Below, one piece after another: positions 19,504-28,029 of a DNA stretch of 64,000 nt. A program made the position numbers and the translations under genes. Under the pieces are notes generated by a model. That model searched no databases, was not told where the DNA came from, and worked only from the letters and a program-made list of their open reading frames with translations. How positions within the stretch are numbered: the first letter of the stretch is position 1; every line of letters starts with the position of its first letter. The DNA lies in assembly GCF_003952485.1 (NCBI RefSeq), contig NZ_CP034447.1, forward strand, positions 6,648,501-6,712,500, in the 5' to 3' direction. This DNA is from Mesorhizobium sp. M1E.F.Ca.ET.045.02.1.1 (GTDB lineage: Bacteria; Pseudomonadota; Alphaproteobacteria; Rhizobiales; Rhizobiaceae).

Positions 19504-20385
19504 ATGCAACAAATGGAGCAAGCCGTGGAAGATGGTGCAAACCAAGGGCAGACTGGTTCCGGGCGCTCCGATCCCGTAGCAATCGCCGTGGCGCCAAACG
19601 GCGGCCGGCGCACTAAAGCAGATCATCCGGCTTTGCCGATTACGCCGGCTGAGTTGGCGGATGTGGCCGCGGCCTCGCTCGATGCCGGCGCCGCCATGAT
19701 CCATGTCCATGTCCGCGGCCGCGACGGTCGCCACCTGCTCGACGCCGAGGCCTATCGGGCCGCGACTGCCGCGATCAGGGCGAGCGTCGGCGACAGGCTC
19801 GTTCTCCAGATCACCAGTGAGGCGCTGGGTATCTATAGGCCGGAGCAGCAGATGCGGGTGGCGCTGGAAGTACGCCCCGAAGCGGTTTCGCTGGCCTTGC
19901 GCGAGCTCGTGCCCGACCAAGCGCATGAAGCGGCTTTCGCGTCGTTCCTCGAGACGCTGCGCAGGGAGAAGGTCACGCCGCAGATCATCCTCTATACCCC
20001 CGAGGAGGCCACCTATCTCGCGGCGCTCGCCGGCCGAGGCCTGATCCCCTTCGACAACCTGCCGGTTCTCTACGTGCTCGGCCGCTATACGGTCGGGCAG
20101 ACGTCCCGTCCCGCCGACCTGCTGCCGTTCCTGGCGCCCGGCATTCCGGCATCCGGCCATTGGATGGTCTGCGCCTTTGGCGGTCAGGAGACCGCATGCG
20201 TCACCGCCGCGGCCCTGCTCGGCGGGCATGCGCGTGTCGGATTCGAGAACAATCTCTTCCTGCCCAATGGGACACCGGCTTTCGGAAATCAGGACCTGGT
20301 CGCGGCCGCCAAGCGAGCGGTCGAAGCTTGCGGGCTGCCCCTCGCCGACGCGGACACGCTTAGGAACCAATGGGGCGCTGCCTAG
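19504..20385 (+). CDS. beta-keto acid cleavage enzyme (BKACE, DUF849 family)
   Basis: A protein of about 293 residues (ATG at 19504; ATG at 19513 is an alternative). It has the BKACE zinc-site pattern: the His-x-His pair in MIHVHVRG, a later His in GHWMVCAFGG, and the conserved Glu block VGFENNLFLPNG. BKACE enzymes react a beta-keto acid with acetyl-CoA, giving acetoacetate and the CoA ester of the rest of the molecule; the founding member is the 3-keto-5-aminohexanoate cleavage enzyme of lysine fermentation. Here it lies beside an omega-type aminotransferase, a polar amino acid importer and an amidase-like C45 protein. Degradation of a beta-keto or beta-amino compound is likely. Substrate is unknown. 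Confidence 0.88.
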   Translation: MQQMEQAVEDGANQGQTGSGRSDPVAIAVAPNGGRRTKADHPALPITPAELADVAAASLDAGAAMIHVHVRGRDGRHLLDAEAYRAATAAIRASVGDRLVLQITSEALGIYRPEQQMRVALEVRPEAVSLALRELVPDQAHEAAFASFLETLRREKVTPQIILYTPEEATYLAALAGRGLIPFDNLPVLYVLGRYTVGQTSRPADLLPFLAPGIPASGHWMVCAFGGQETACVTAAALLGGHARVGFENNLFLPNGTPAFGNQDLVAAAKRAVEACGLPLADADTLRNQWGAA

Positions 20386-20440
20386 AGCATCTGAATTTTT
20401 TGCTGGCGGGGCTCCCTTGTCGGATTCAACCACCATTGCC

Positions 20441-20469
20441 GCAATATGCAAATATCAAATGCATATTGC
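20441..20469. promoter_or_regulatory. perfect 10-base inverted repeat upstream of the ABC importer
   Basis: GCAATATGCA (20441-20450) and its exact complement TGCATATTGC (20460-20469) are separated by 9 bases, about 85 bases before the binding-protein start. Its size and symmetry fit a dimeric regulator such as one of the two RpiR proteins of this locus. Confidence 0.6.
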
Positions 20470-20553
20470 TATTAAATGCATTTTCAATTTGCGATATCGG
20501 ATCGACAGTGTTAGGCTTCCAGCGCAATTCCAACAAAAAGGGGAACCCGAAAA

Positions 20554-21306
20554 ATGAAATTCGCACTTGCAAGCCTCACCGCCGCCGCGGCCGTCGCGGC
20601 AACGCTCGTCCTTAGCCAGCCGGCCTTTGCCGACGACCTGATCGTGGCGACGGACACCGCCTTCGTTCCGTTCGAGTTCAAGGAGGGCGACAAGTATGTC
20701 GGTTTCGACATCGACCTGTGGGCGGCAATCGCCAAGGATATCGGCGTGACCTACACGCTGCAGCCGATGGACTTCAACGGCATCATTCCGGCGCTCCAGA
20801 CCAAGCAGGTCGACGTCGGCCTGGCCGGCATCACCATCAAGGACGAGCGCAAGAAGGTCATCGACTTTTCGGACGGCTACTACGACAGCGGATTCCTGCT
20901 GATGGTGCCGGTCAACAGCACGATCAAGGGTCCGGAAGATCTTGTCGGCAAGACGCTTGCCGTGAAGACCGGCACCTCGGCGACAGACTATGCCAAGGAG
21001 CACTTCAAGGGCACCGATCTACGGCTCTTCCCCAACAGCGACAATGCCTATCTCGAAGTCGCGACCGGTCGCGCCGACGCGGCCATGCACGACACGCCGA
21101 ACGTACTCTACTACATCAAGACCAACGGCCAGGGGAAAGTGAAGACCGTCGGCCCACAGATGATGGCCCAGCAATATGGCATCGCCTTCCCGAAGGGCAG
21201 CGAGCTCGTCGCCAAGGTCAACGCTTCGATCGCCAAGCTGAAGGGCGACGGCACCTACAAGGCCATCTACGAGAAGTGGTTCGGCACGGAGCCGCCGAAG
21301 AGCTGA
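20554..21306 (+). CDS. polar amino acid ABC transporter, periplasmic binding protein
   Basis: A 250-residue member of solute-binding family 3 (GlnH/HisJ type). A cleavable signal peptide ends near AFA-DD (residue 25). Family blocks are the opening strand [29 protein letters not shown], and [14 protein letters not shown]. It should deliver glutamine-like or other polar amino acids to the permease and ATPase that follow. A perfect inverted repeat sits upstream and a GC-rich hairpin follows, the latter typical where the binding protein is made in excess over the membrane parts. The ligand may be the amino compound processed by the adjacent BKACE pathway. Confidence 0.92.
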   Translation: MKFALASLTAAAAVAATLVLSQPAFADDLIVATDTAFVPFEFKEGDKYVGFDIDLWAAIAKDIGVTYTLQPMDFNGIIPALQTKQVDVGLAGITIKDERKKVIDFSDGYYDSGFLLMVPVNSTIKGPEDLVGKTLAVKTGTSATDYAKEHFKGTDLRLFPNSDNAYLEVATGRADAAMHDTPNVLYYIKTNGQGKVKTVGPQMMAQQYGIAFPKGSELVAKVNASIAKLKGDGTYKAIYEKWFGTEPPKS

Positions 21307-21335
21307 TCATCGGGGTTTCCCTTGGATCTCCTGGC

Positions 21336-21354
21336 GCGCCGGCATGGCCGGCGT
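21336..21354 (+). repeat. intercistronic hairpin after the binding-protein gene
   Basis: CGCCGGC (21337-21343), loop ATG, then GCCGGCG (21347-21353), in the 71-base gap between the binding protein and permease genes. It probably stabilises the upstream message or reduces read-through. Confidence 0.5.
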
Positions 21355-21377
21355 GCCTTCCCTGAAGGATAGCTCTC

Positions 21378-22034
21378 ATGGATTTCGACTGGTCCGTCAT
21401 CTGGCAGGCCCTGCCGGAGCTGTTTAAAGGCGCCCGCCTCACCGTGCTGATCGCGCTCGCCGGGCTCGCCGGCGGGCTTCTGATCGGCTTCGCCGCCGGG
21501 CTGGCGCGCGCTTACGGCAACATCGTGCTCAACGCCATCGCCATGGTCTATGTCGAGATCATTCGCGGCACCCCGATCATCGTGCAGGTGATGTTCATCT
21601 ATTTCGCGCTGCCCATCCTGGCGGATGTCCGCATCAACCCGTTGGCGGCGGCAATCATGGCAATCATCATCAATGCCGGCGCCTATATCGCCGAGATCGT
21701 GCGTGGCGCCTTCCTTTCCGTCCATCGCGGATTGCGCGAAGCCGGCCTGGCGCTCGGCCTGCCGTTCTGGAAAGTGCTTTTCTACATCATCGGCCCGCTT
21801 GCCTTCCGCCGCATGATTCCGGCGCTGGGCAACCAGTTCATCGTCAGCCTCAAGGACACTTCGCTGTTCATCGTGATCGGGGTCGGCGAGCTCACCCGGC
21901 AAGGCCAGGAAATCATGGCGGCCAACTTCCGAGCCGTCGAGATCTGGTCGGCCGTGGCGATGTTCTACCTGATCATGACCGGCACGCTCACCCTGATCCT
22001 CAGGCTGACCGAAAAGAGGATGCGCATCCTGTGA
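21378..22034 (+). CDS. polar amino acid ABC transporter, permease
   Basis: A 218-residue inner-membrane permease with about five hydrophobic segments. It has the HisM/GlnP motifs [19 protein letters not shown] and the ATPase-contact loop [18 protein letters not shown], followed by [16 protein letters not shown]. Only one permease is encoded, so it probably works as a homodimer. Its stop overlaps the GTG start of the ATPase. Confidence 0.93.
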   Translation: MDFDWSVIWQALPELFKGARLTVLIALAGLAGGLLIGFAAGLARAYGNIVLNAIAMVYVEIIRGTPIIVQVMFIYFALPILADVRINPLAAAIMAIIINAGAYIAEIVRGAFLSVHRGLREAGLALGLPFWKVLFYIIGPLAFRRMIPALGNQFIVSLKDTSLFIVIGVGELTRQGQEIMAANFRAVEIWSAVAMFYLIMTGTLTLILRLTEKRMRIL

Positions 22035-22759
22035 GCATCGTGGCGTTCAAAAAAGTCACCAAGCGCTTCGGCCAGGTCACGATCCTCGACCAGGTCGACC
22101 TGTCGATAGAGGCCGGCGAGAAGGTCGTCCTGATCGGCCCCTCCGGCTCCGGCAAATCGACGCTGCTTCGCTGCATCAACGCGCTGGAGGAGATCAATGG
22201 CGGCGACCTCATCGTCGACGGCATCAGCGTCAAGTCCGGCGGCCGCAAGGTCCGCCTGATCCGCCAGGAAGCCGGCATGGTCTTCCAGCAGTTCAACCTG
22301 TTTCCGCAGATGACGGCACTCGAGAACGTCGCCTTCGGCCCGCGCCGGGTGCGTGGCGAAACGCGGCAGGAGGCACGCAAGCAGGCGCTGGAAATGCTCG
22401 CCAAGGTCGGCCTTGCCGAACGGGCGCATCACTATCCGAGCGAGCTTTCCGGCGGCCAGCAGCAGCGCGTCGCCATTGCGCGTGCGCTTGCCGTCAAGCC
22501 CAAGCTGATGCTGTTCGACGAGCCGACCTCGGCGCTCGATCCCGAACTCAGGCATGAAGTGTTGCGCGTGATGCAGGCGCTGGCCGAGGAAGGCATGACG
22601 ATGATCGTCGTCACCCACGAGATGGCCTTTGCCCGCAAGGTCGGAACCAGGCTGATTTTCATGGAAGGCGGTAAGATCGCTGTTGACGGCGAGCCGCGGG
22701 AGCTGCTTGCAAACCCGCAAAACCCTCGCTTGAAAGAGTTTCTGCAGCATGTCGCATGA
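22031..22759 (+). CDS. polar amino acid ABC transporter, ATP-binding protein
   Basis: A 242-residue ABC ATPase starting with GTG, overlapping the permease stop by four bases. Walker A is GPSGSGKST, the Q-loop is in FQQFNLFP, the signature is LSGGQQQR, and Walker B is [12 protein letters not shown], followed by the H-loop VTHE. The pattern is that of the GlnQ/HisP subfamily, which powers polar amino acid uptake. It overlaps the C45 protein gene by eleven bases. Confidence 0.95.
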   Translation: MSIVAFKKVTKRFGQVTILDQVDLSIEAGEKVVLIGPSGSGKSTLLRCINALEEINGGDLIVDGISVKSGGRKVRLIRQEAGMVFQQFNLFPQMTALENVAFGPRRVRGETRQEARKQALEMLAKVGLAERAHHYPSELSGGQQQRVAIARALAVKPKLMLFDEPTSALDPELRHEVLRVMQALAEEGMTMIVVTHEMAFARKVGTRLIFMEGGKIAVDGEPRELLANPQNPRLKEFLQHVA

Positions 22760-23807
22760 CGCGCTCCCCCGGCTTTCCTTCATCGATATCGCGGGGTCGC
22801 CGTATGATGTGGGGGCTGCTCTCGGGCAGTTTGGCCGAGCGGCCTTGCATGAGCATTTTCGTACTTCCGCCGCCTGGCGCGAGCTGACCGCACGCCGCGC
22901 CGATCCCCGCATCGGCACGATGGCGATGATCGTGCGGGAACGGTTTCCCCGATACTGGGCCGAGCTGCAGGGTCTTGCCGCCGGGCTGGAATTGGCTTTC
23001 GACGATGTCTTCCTGTGGAACTGCCGCGGCGACATTTGGGCGATGGCGCCGGATGGCTGCACGACCGTCCAGTTGCCCGGTTCCCCGCATGTCATCGGCC
23101 ACAACGAGGATGGCGACCCGGAATTCGCCGGCCACTGCGCGCTGGCCCATGTGACGTCCGAAGGCGGCAATTCATTCACCGCCTTTGTCTATCCGGGCTC
23201 ACTGCCCGGGCATACGTTCGCGGCCACGTCGGCGGGGCTGGTGCAGACGGTCAACAACATCAGGCCGCTGGCTGGCGGTGCAGGGACGCCGCGCATGGTG
23301 CTCGCCCGCGCCATCCTCGATGCGCCCAGTCTCGACGCGGTGCTGGCCCTGCTCAGATCGGCGCCGCGCGCCGGCGCCTTTCACCTGACCCTGGCGCAAG
23401 CCGGCGACGAGAGGCTGCTCAGCGTCGAGTTCACCGCGCAAACGCTGTCGGCCGACCAGGTCGAAGCGGCGCGGGTCCATTCGAACCACCTCATCCACGC
23501 CGACACGGGACGCATGTCGCAGATCGTCACCGGATCGTCCGGCGTGCGCCAGCGGCGGGGCGAATTGTTGCTCGGCCACACGCTGCAGTCGGACCCGCAA
23601 GACCGCGCGCGCGGCATCTTGTGGGACGCGGCCGACCCGGAGCTGCCGATCTATCGCACCGATCCGGCCGACAGCGATGTCGAGAACACCATGGCCACCG
23701 CTGTCTTCCGCGTCGGGGCTGACAAGGTCGAGTGGGCTGTCTACGATAAAGCGCACGAAGCAGCGCGCTTCGACATGCGGGATGGGCTGGTCCCTGTCGC
23801 TGGGTGA
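22749..23807 (+). CDS. C45-family autoproteolytic acyltransferase/amidase
   Basis: A 352-residue protein of the acyl-CoA:6-aminopenicillanate acyltransferase group (peptidase family C45, Ntn hydrolase fold). The Gly-Cys pair in PDGCTTVQ (Cys near residue 104) is the expected autocleavage point, after which Cys becomes the N-terminal nucleophile. Further family blocks are IGHNEDGDPEF and GLVQTVNNIRP. Such enzymes cleave or form amide bonds on small acyl-amines. It is translationally coupled to the ABC ATPase, which suggests that it acts on the imported compound, perhaps removing an acyl group before transamination and BKACE cleavage. That order is an inference. Confidence 0.85.
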   Translation: MSHDALPRLSFIDIAGSPYDVGAALGQFGRAALHEHFRTSAAWRELTARRADPRIGTMAMIVRERFPRYWAELQGLAAGLELAFDDVFLWNCRGDIWAMAPDGCTTVQLPGSPHVIGHNEDGDPEFAGHCALAHVTSEGGNSFTAFVYPGSLPGHTFAATSAGLVQTVNNIRPLAGGAGTPRMVLARAILDAPSLDAVLALLRSAPRAGAFHLTLAQAGDERLLSVEFTAQTLSADQVEAARVHSNHLIHADTGRMSQIVTGSSGVRQRRGELLLGHTLQSDPQDRARGILWDAADPELPIYRTDPADSDVENTMATAVFRVGADKVEWAVYDKAHEAARFDMRDGLVPVAG

Positions 23808-23822
23808 ACAGGAACGGGGGCG

Positions 23823-24740
23823 ATGCCAGAGGAAGCCATTGCGGAGCCGCCGCGCACCATCGAGGATCTGAGAGCGCTGGCGCTCTCGGTCGGCCGCGAC
23901 GAGGCAGGATTTTCACTCGGCTCCAAGGCGCATGACGTGTTCGCCAAGCTGGTGGAGGCGCCCGAGCAGTCGGCCGTCCGCTCGATCTCGGAGCTCGCCA
24001 ACCAGTTCGGCATCAATCCGTCGACGCTCACCAGGCTGGCGAAGCGCCTCGGTTTCGAAGGCTTCAGCGATTTCCAGGCCGTATTCCGCAAGGCCATCGC
24101 CAACGACCAGCAATATTTCTATAGCCGCCAGGCCGGCCGGCTCATGGCGACGCCCTCCGTCGGCGACGCCGACGTCGAGGTCTTCGGGCAGCTGGCGCGG
24201 GAAACGGCCGCGAATGTCGATGGTTTCCTCGGCCAGTTGGACGGCGCCTCGCTGAAAGGCGCGACCAGGCTGCTGGCAAGCGCGCGGCGCGTGCGCGTCC
24301 ACGGCGTTCGCCAGTTCCATTCGCTGGCGAGCTTCCTCACCTATTGCCTTGGGATGGTGCGCTCCGACGTGGCGCTTCTGGACGCGCCGCGCCTCGGCGT
24401 CGCCGAGGCACTGTCGCAGCTCGAGCCGGGCGACGTCGTCATCGTCGCGAGCTGCGCGCCCTATACACGCAGCGTCGCCGAGGTCGGCCGGGTTGCGGCG
24501 GCGAACGGTCAGTCGGTGATCGCGATCACCGATTCCCGATCCTCGCCGCTCGTTCCTCCGGCCGAGCATGCATTCTTCATCCCGCACGCCAGCAGTTTCT
24601 ATTCGAACAGCATGGGCGCCTACATCGTCTTTTGCGAAGCGCTGCTCAACCTCGTCGCCCGGGAACTGGGCGACAAAGCGCTGAACTCGCTGGCGGGGCG
24701 CGAGCGGCTGATCGCCGAAATGAACATCGAGGTCGGCTGA
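23823..24740 (+). CDS. RpiR/MurR-family transcriptional regulator (second of two at this locus)
   Basis: A 305-residue regulator. The HTH spans about residues 30-105 (SISELANQFGINPSTLTRLAKRLG) and the SIS domain about 140-270 (VHGVRQFHSLASFLTYCLG and ASCAPYTRSVAEVGRVAA). It shares the layout and several blocks (CAPYTRS, AITDS) with the RpiR protein at 18.6-19.5 kb, so the two are paralogues within one locus. It is 15 bases after the C45 gene and is probably part of the same operon. Paired regulators suggest opposing control or two ligands. Confidence 0.9.
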   Translation: MPEEAIAEPPRTIEDLRALALSVGRDEAGFSLGSKAHDVFAKLVEAPEQSAVRSISELANQFGINPSTLTRLAKRLGFEGFSDFQAVFRKAIANDQQYFYSRQAGRLMATPSVGDADVEVFGQLARETAANVDGFLGQLDGASLKGATRLLASARRVRVHGVRQFHSLASFLTYCLGMVRSDVALLDAPRLGVAEALSQLEPGDVVIVASCAPYTRSVAEVGRVAAANGQSVIAITDSRSSPLVPPAEHAFFIPHASSFYSNSMGAYIVFCEALLNLVARELGDKALNSLAGRERLIAEMNIEVG

Positions 24741-24771
24741 GCCGTACCGCGGTTCAGCGTGACGGCGCTTC

Positions 24772-26295
24772 TCACCGCCCGCGCGCCAAACTGCCCAGGA
24801 TGCCACGAACGATGGCGCGGCCGACGGACGAACCGACCGAGCGCACCACCGACTTGATCGCGGCCTCCGCCACCGTCTGGCGGTTAGAGGACCGCCGGTT
24901 GCCAGACCCCAAAACGTCGTCGAAGCCCGGGATTGTCCAGCGCGAGCCGCCGCTGTTCTGCTGCTGCGCCTGCGCCTCGGCGTCCTGCGCCTCCTTGGCC
25001 TTCTTCTGAAGCATCTCGAAGGCCGATTCGCGATCGACCACCTGGTCGTACTGGCCGGTGACCGGGCTCTCGGCGATGATCTTGCGGCGCTCGTCCGGCG
25101 TGATCGGCCCGAGCCGCGAGGATGGCGGCCGGATCAGCGTGCGCTGGACCATGGCCGGCACGCCCTTGTCCTCCAGCATCGAGACCAGCGCCTCGCCGGT
25201 GGCGAGCTGGGTGATGGCGGTGGCGCAGTCGAAATCGGGATTGGGCCGGAAGGTCTCGGCCGCGGTCCGCACCGCCTGCTGCTCGCGCGGCGTATAGGCG
25301 CGCAGCGCGTGCTGGACGCGGTTGCCGAGCTGGGCCAGCACTTTTTCCGGGATGTCCAGCGGGTTCTGGGTGACGAAATAGACGCCGACGCCCTTGGAGC
25401 GGATGAGCCGCACCACCTGCTCGACGCGGTCGATCAGCACCTTCGGCGCGTCCTCGAACAGAAGATGCGCTTCGTCGAAGAAGAAGACCAGCTTGGGCCG
25501 CTCGAGATCGCCGACCTCCGGCAGTTCCTCGAACAGTTCCGACATCAGCCAGAGCAGGAAGGTGGCGTAGAGCCTGGGGTTCATCATCAGCTTGTCGGCT
25601 GCGAGAACGCTGACCGCGCCGCGGCCGTCACGGGTCGTGCGCATGAGATCGGCAATACGCAGCGCCGGCTCGCCGAAGAAATTCGCGGCCCCCTGTTGCT
25701 CCAGCACCAGGAGCGTGCGCTGGATGGCGCCGACCGACGGTTTCGTGACGTTGCCGTAGCGGGCGCTGAGCTCGTCGGCGCGCTCGGCGATGTTGGCGAG
25801 CAACGCCTGCAGGTCCTTGAGATCGAGCAGCAGCAGACCCTCTTCATCGGCGATGCGGAAGGCGATGTTCATGACGCCTTCCTGCGCTTCCGTGAGGTTC
25901 ATCAGCCGCGACATGAGCAGCGGCCCCATCTCCGAGATGGTGGCGCGGATCGGATGGCCCTGCTCGCCGAACAGGTCCCAGAAGATGACCGGAAACTCCT
26001 GGAACTGGTAGGGATCGAGCTTCACCTGCTCGGCGCGCTTGACCAGGAAATCCTTGGCCTCGCCCATCAGGGCGATGCCGGACAGATCGCCCTTGATATC
26101 GGCGCAGAAGACCGGCACTCCGGCGTTGGAAAAGCCCTCGGCCAGGACCTGCAGGCTGACCGTCTTGCCGGTGCCGGTGGCGCCGGTGATCAGCCCGTGG
26201 CGGTTGCCGTAGCGCAGCAGCAATTCCTCGGCGCGCTGGTAGGAATCGTCGGGCTTGCGGCTGGCGCCGATGAAGATGCTGGTGTCGTCAGCCAT
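24772..26295 (-). CDS. HerA-like ATPase, DUF853/YjgR family
   Basis: A 507-residue P-loop ATPase. Walker A is GATGTGKTVSLQ and Walker B is LVFFFDEAHLLF, with the later arginine-containing region RVQHALRAYTP. The order and length match the DUF853 (YjgR) group of HerA/FtsK-like ATPases. The C-terminus is a low-complexity Gln/Ala tail and a Ser/Arg-rich end. HerA proteins move DNA in repair or defence systems with NurA, but no NurA-like gene is nearby and DUF853 members are widespread housekeeping proteins of unknown role. The gene stands alone, opposite the methylmalonyl-CoA mutase genes. Confidence 0.9.
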   Translation of the reverse strand: MADDTSIFIGASRKPDDSYQRAEELLLRYGNRHGLITGATGTGKTVSLQVLAEGFSNAGVPVFCADIKGDLSGIALMGEAKDFLVKRAEQVKLDPYQFQEFPVIFWDLFGEQGHPIRATISEMGPLLMSRLMNLTEAQEGVMNIAFRIADEEGLLLLDLKDLQALLANIAERADELSARYGNVTKPSVGAIQRTLLVLEQQGAANFFGEPALRIADLMRTTRDGRGAVSVLAADKLMMNPRLYATFLLWLMSELFEELPEVGDLERPKLVFFFDEAHLLFEDAPKVLIDRVEQVVRLIRSKGVGVYFVTQNPLDIPEKVLAQLGNRVQHALRAYTPREQQAVRTAAETFRPNPDFDCATAITQLATGEALVSMLEDKGVPAMVQRTLIRPPSSRLGPITPDERRKIIAESPVTGQYDQVVDRESAFEMLQKKAKEAQDAEAQAQQQNSGGSRWTIPGFDDVLGSGNRRSSNRQTVAEAAIKSVVRSVGSSVGRAIVRGILGSLARGR

Positions 26296-26322
26296 ATGTC
26301 GGTCTCCGCAATCTGTTCCGTC

Positions 26323-26370
26323 AAAAAACGCCCGGCCTTATCGGAGGTATAGTAACGCCTTGGCCGGGCG
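26323..26370 (-). terminator. terminator-like hairpin in the herA-like gene leader
   Basis: On the minus strand CGCCCGGCC (26370-26362) pairs perfectly with GGCCGGGCG (26337-26329), followed at once by six T. It ends 28 bases before the DUF853 start and points in its direction. With no minus-strand gene upstream, it could be an attenuator or a block to antisense transcription. Confidence 0.5.
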
Positions 26371-26379
26371 ACAATGGCA

Positions 26380-26436
26380 ATGATCGAAACGGGGGCCCAT
26401 CATCGAAACGGAGGCCTATCATCGAATTTGGGGCCG
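26380..26436. repeat. three tandem imperfect 19-base repeats
   Basis: Units at 26380-26398, 26399-26417 and 26418-26436 share the pattern AT-x-ATCGAA, three variable bases, GG-x-GGCC. A partial fourth (CCATCGAAAT) follows. They lie in the control region between the DUF853 gene and the methylmalonyl-CoA mutase operon. Confidence 0.5.
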
Positions 26437-26586
26437 CCATCGAAATCGATCTTACCGAGCTTGCGGATTTCGAGCATGTTTGGCAATCGGTTAGCGGCTG
26501 CGGGGACAACGGCGACGGATGTCGATTGTGATATCCGGCCGAGAACCTTAGACTGGTGGCTGATGCGGCAAGAGACGAGGAGTGCG

Positions 26587-28029
26587 ATGGGCGCCGGCAC
26601 CTTGACCAGGGATGTCGACCTTCCGAACCCGGACGCCAAGCGCTGGCTGGCGCTGGCGGAAAAGGCGCTTGCCGGCGGCTCCTTCGAGGAGAAGCTCGTT
26701 TCGCACACCGATGACGGCATCCGCATCGAGCCGCTCAGCGAACGCTCGGCCAGCGCCGAGCCGCTGGTGCGCACCAACCCGACATTGCCCTGGATCGTCA
26801 GCCAGCGCGTCGACGACCCGGATATCGCTCGCGCCAGCGCGCAAGCATTGGAAGACATCGCGCAGGGCGCTACCGGGCTGTCGCTTGTCTTCGAGGGCGC
26901 GCCGAATGCCTTCGGCTACGGCCTGCCCAGAACCGCGGAAGCGCTGGAGACGGTGCTCGACGGCGTGCCGCTCAACCGTGTGCAGGTCCGCATCGACGCG
27001 CATCCCTGGAGCCGCGCCGTGGCCGACTGGCTGCTTGCCTTCCTGACCCGGCGCCGCTCCGATCCGACGAAGCTCAACCTTTCCTTCGGCATCGACCCGG
27101 CGGCGATCTTCGCCGGCACCGGGCGGCTGCGCACCTCGATCGAGGCGCTGCAGGAATCGATGCCGCAGTCGCTGGCGCATTTCTTCTCGATGGGCGTGCC
27201 GGGCGCGCTGCTCGAAGCCGACGGCCGTGTTTTCCACAATGCCGGCGCCACCGAGGCGCAGGAGCTCGGCACGATGATGGCGTCCGCCGTCTCCTATCTC
27301 AGGATGTTCGAGAAGGCGCGTCAGCCGCTGGTCTATGCCGCGCCCTATATCGGCTTCGCGCTCAGCGTCGACCAGGACCAGTTCCTGTCGATGGCCAAGG
27401 TGCGGGCGTTGCGCAAGCTCTGGGCGCGCATCCAGGAGGCCTGCTCTATCCCGGCCTCGACGGCAAACGTCCACGCCGAGACCTCCTATCGCATGATGGC
27501 AATGGCGGACCCCGAGACCAACATCCTGCGCACGGCGATCGCCGCTTTCGCGGCGGCAAGCGGCGGCGCCGATTCGATCTCGATCCTGCCGCACACCATC
27601 GCGCATGGATTGCCGGCCGGCTTCGCGCGGCGGGTCGCCCGCAACGCGCAGTTGATCATGGCGCATGAAAGCCATCTCCACCATGTCGCCGACCCCGCCA
27701 ACGGCTCCGGCGCGGTCGAGGCGCTGACCGAGGATCTTTGCGCCGCGGCCTGGGAGGAATTCCAGCGCATCGAAGCCGAGGGCGGCGTGCTCGACAGCCT
27801 GCAGCAAGGCTATATCCAGAACCGCGTGCAGACGGCCGCCGCGAAGCGCAATGCCGCATACCGGACCGGGACGCGCTCGATCATCGGCACCACCCTGTTC
27901 CGTGCCGGCAGCGAGCGCCCGGTCGAGATATTGAAGGCCGAGCGTCGGCCTGCGCTGACGGAAGGCGTGGCCGTGTGCGAGCCGCTGTTTCCAGTGCGTA
28001 TCGATCAGTCTATCGGAGCCGGATCATGA
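26587..28029 (+). CDS. methylmalonyl-CoA mutase, small (beta) subunit-like
   Basis: About 480 residues from ATG 26587, chosen because GAGGAG lies 4 bases upstream; ATG 26563 is the alternative. It resembles the catalytic TIM-barrel half of methylmalonyl-CoA mutase (blocks [34 protein letters not shown]) but ends before any cobalamin domain. In two-subunit mutases the beta chain is catalytically silent and supports the alpha chain. The stop overlaps the large subunit start. Together they interconvert R-methylmalonyl-CoA and succinyl-CoA, linking propionyl-CoA breakdown to the citric acid cycle. Confidence 0.9.
   Translation: MGAGTLTRDVDLPNPDAKRWLALAEKALAGGSFEEKLVSHTDDGIRIEPLSERSASAEPLVRTNPTLPWIVSQRVDDPDIARASAQALEDIAQGATGLSLVFEGAPNAFGYGLPRTAEALETVLDGVPLNRVQVRIDAHPWSRAVADWLLAFLTRRRSDPTKLNLSFGIDPAAIFAGTGRLRTSIEALQESMPQSLAHFFSMGVPGALLEADGRVFHNAGATEAQELGTMMASAVSYLRMFEKARQPLVYAAPYIGFALSVDQDQFLSMAKVRALRKLWARIQEACSIPASTANVHAETSYRMMAMADPETNILRTAIAAFAAASGGADSISILPHTIAHGLPAGFARRVARNAQLIMAHESHLHHVADPANGSGAVEALTEDLCAAAWEEFQRIEAEGGVLDSLQQGYIQNRVQTAAAKRNAAYRTGTRSIIGTTLFRAGSERPVEILKAERRPALTEGVAVCEPLFPVRIDQSIGAGS

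Noticed and set aside
24772..26295. A HerA-NurA or similar defence pair
   Set aside because: The ATPase is of the widespread DUF853 type and no nuclease partner lies next to it.
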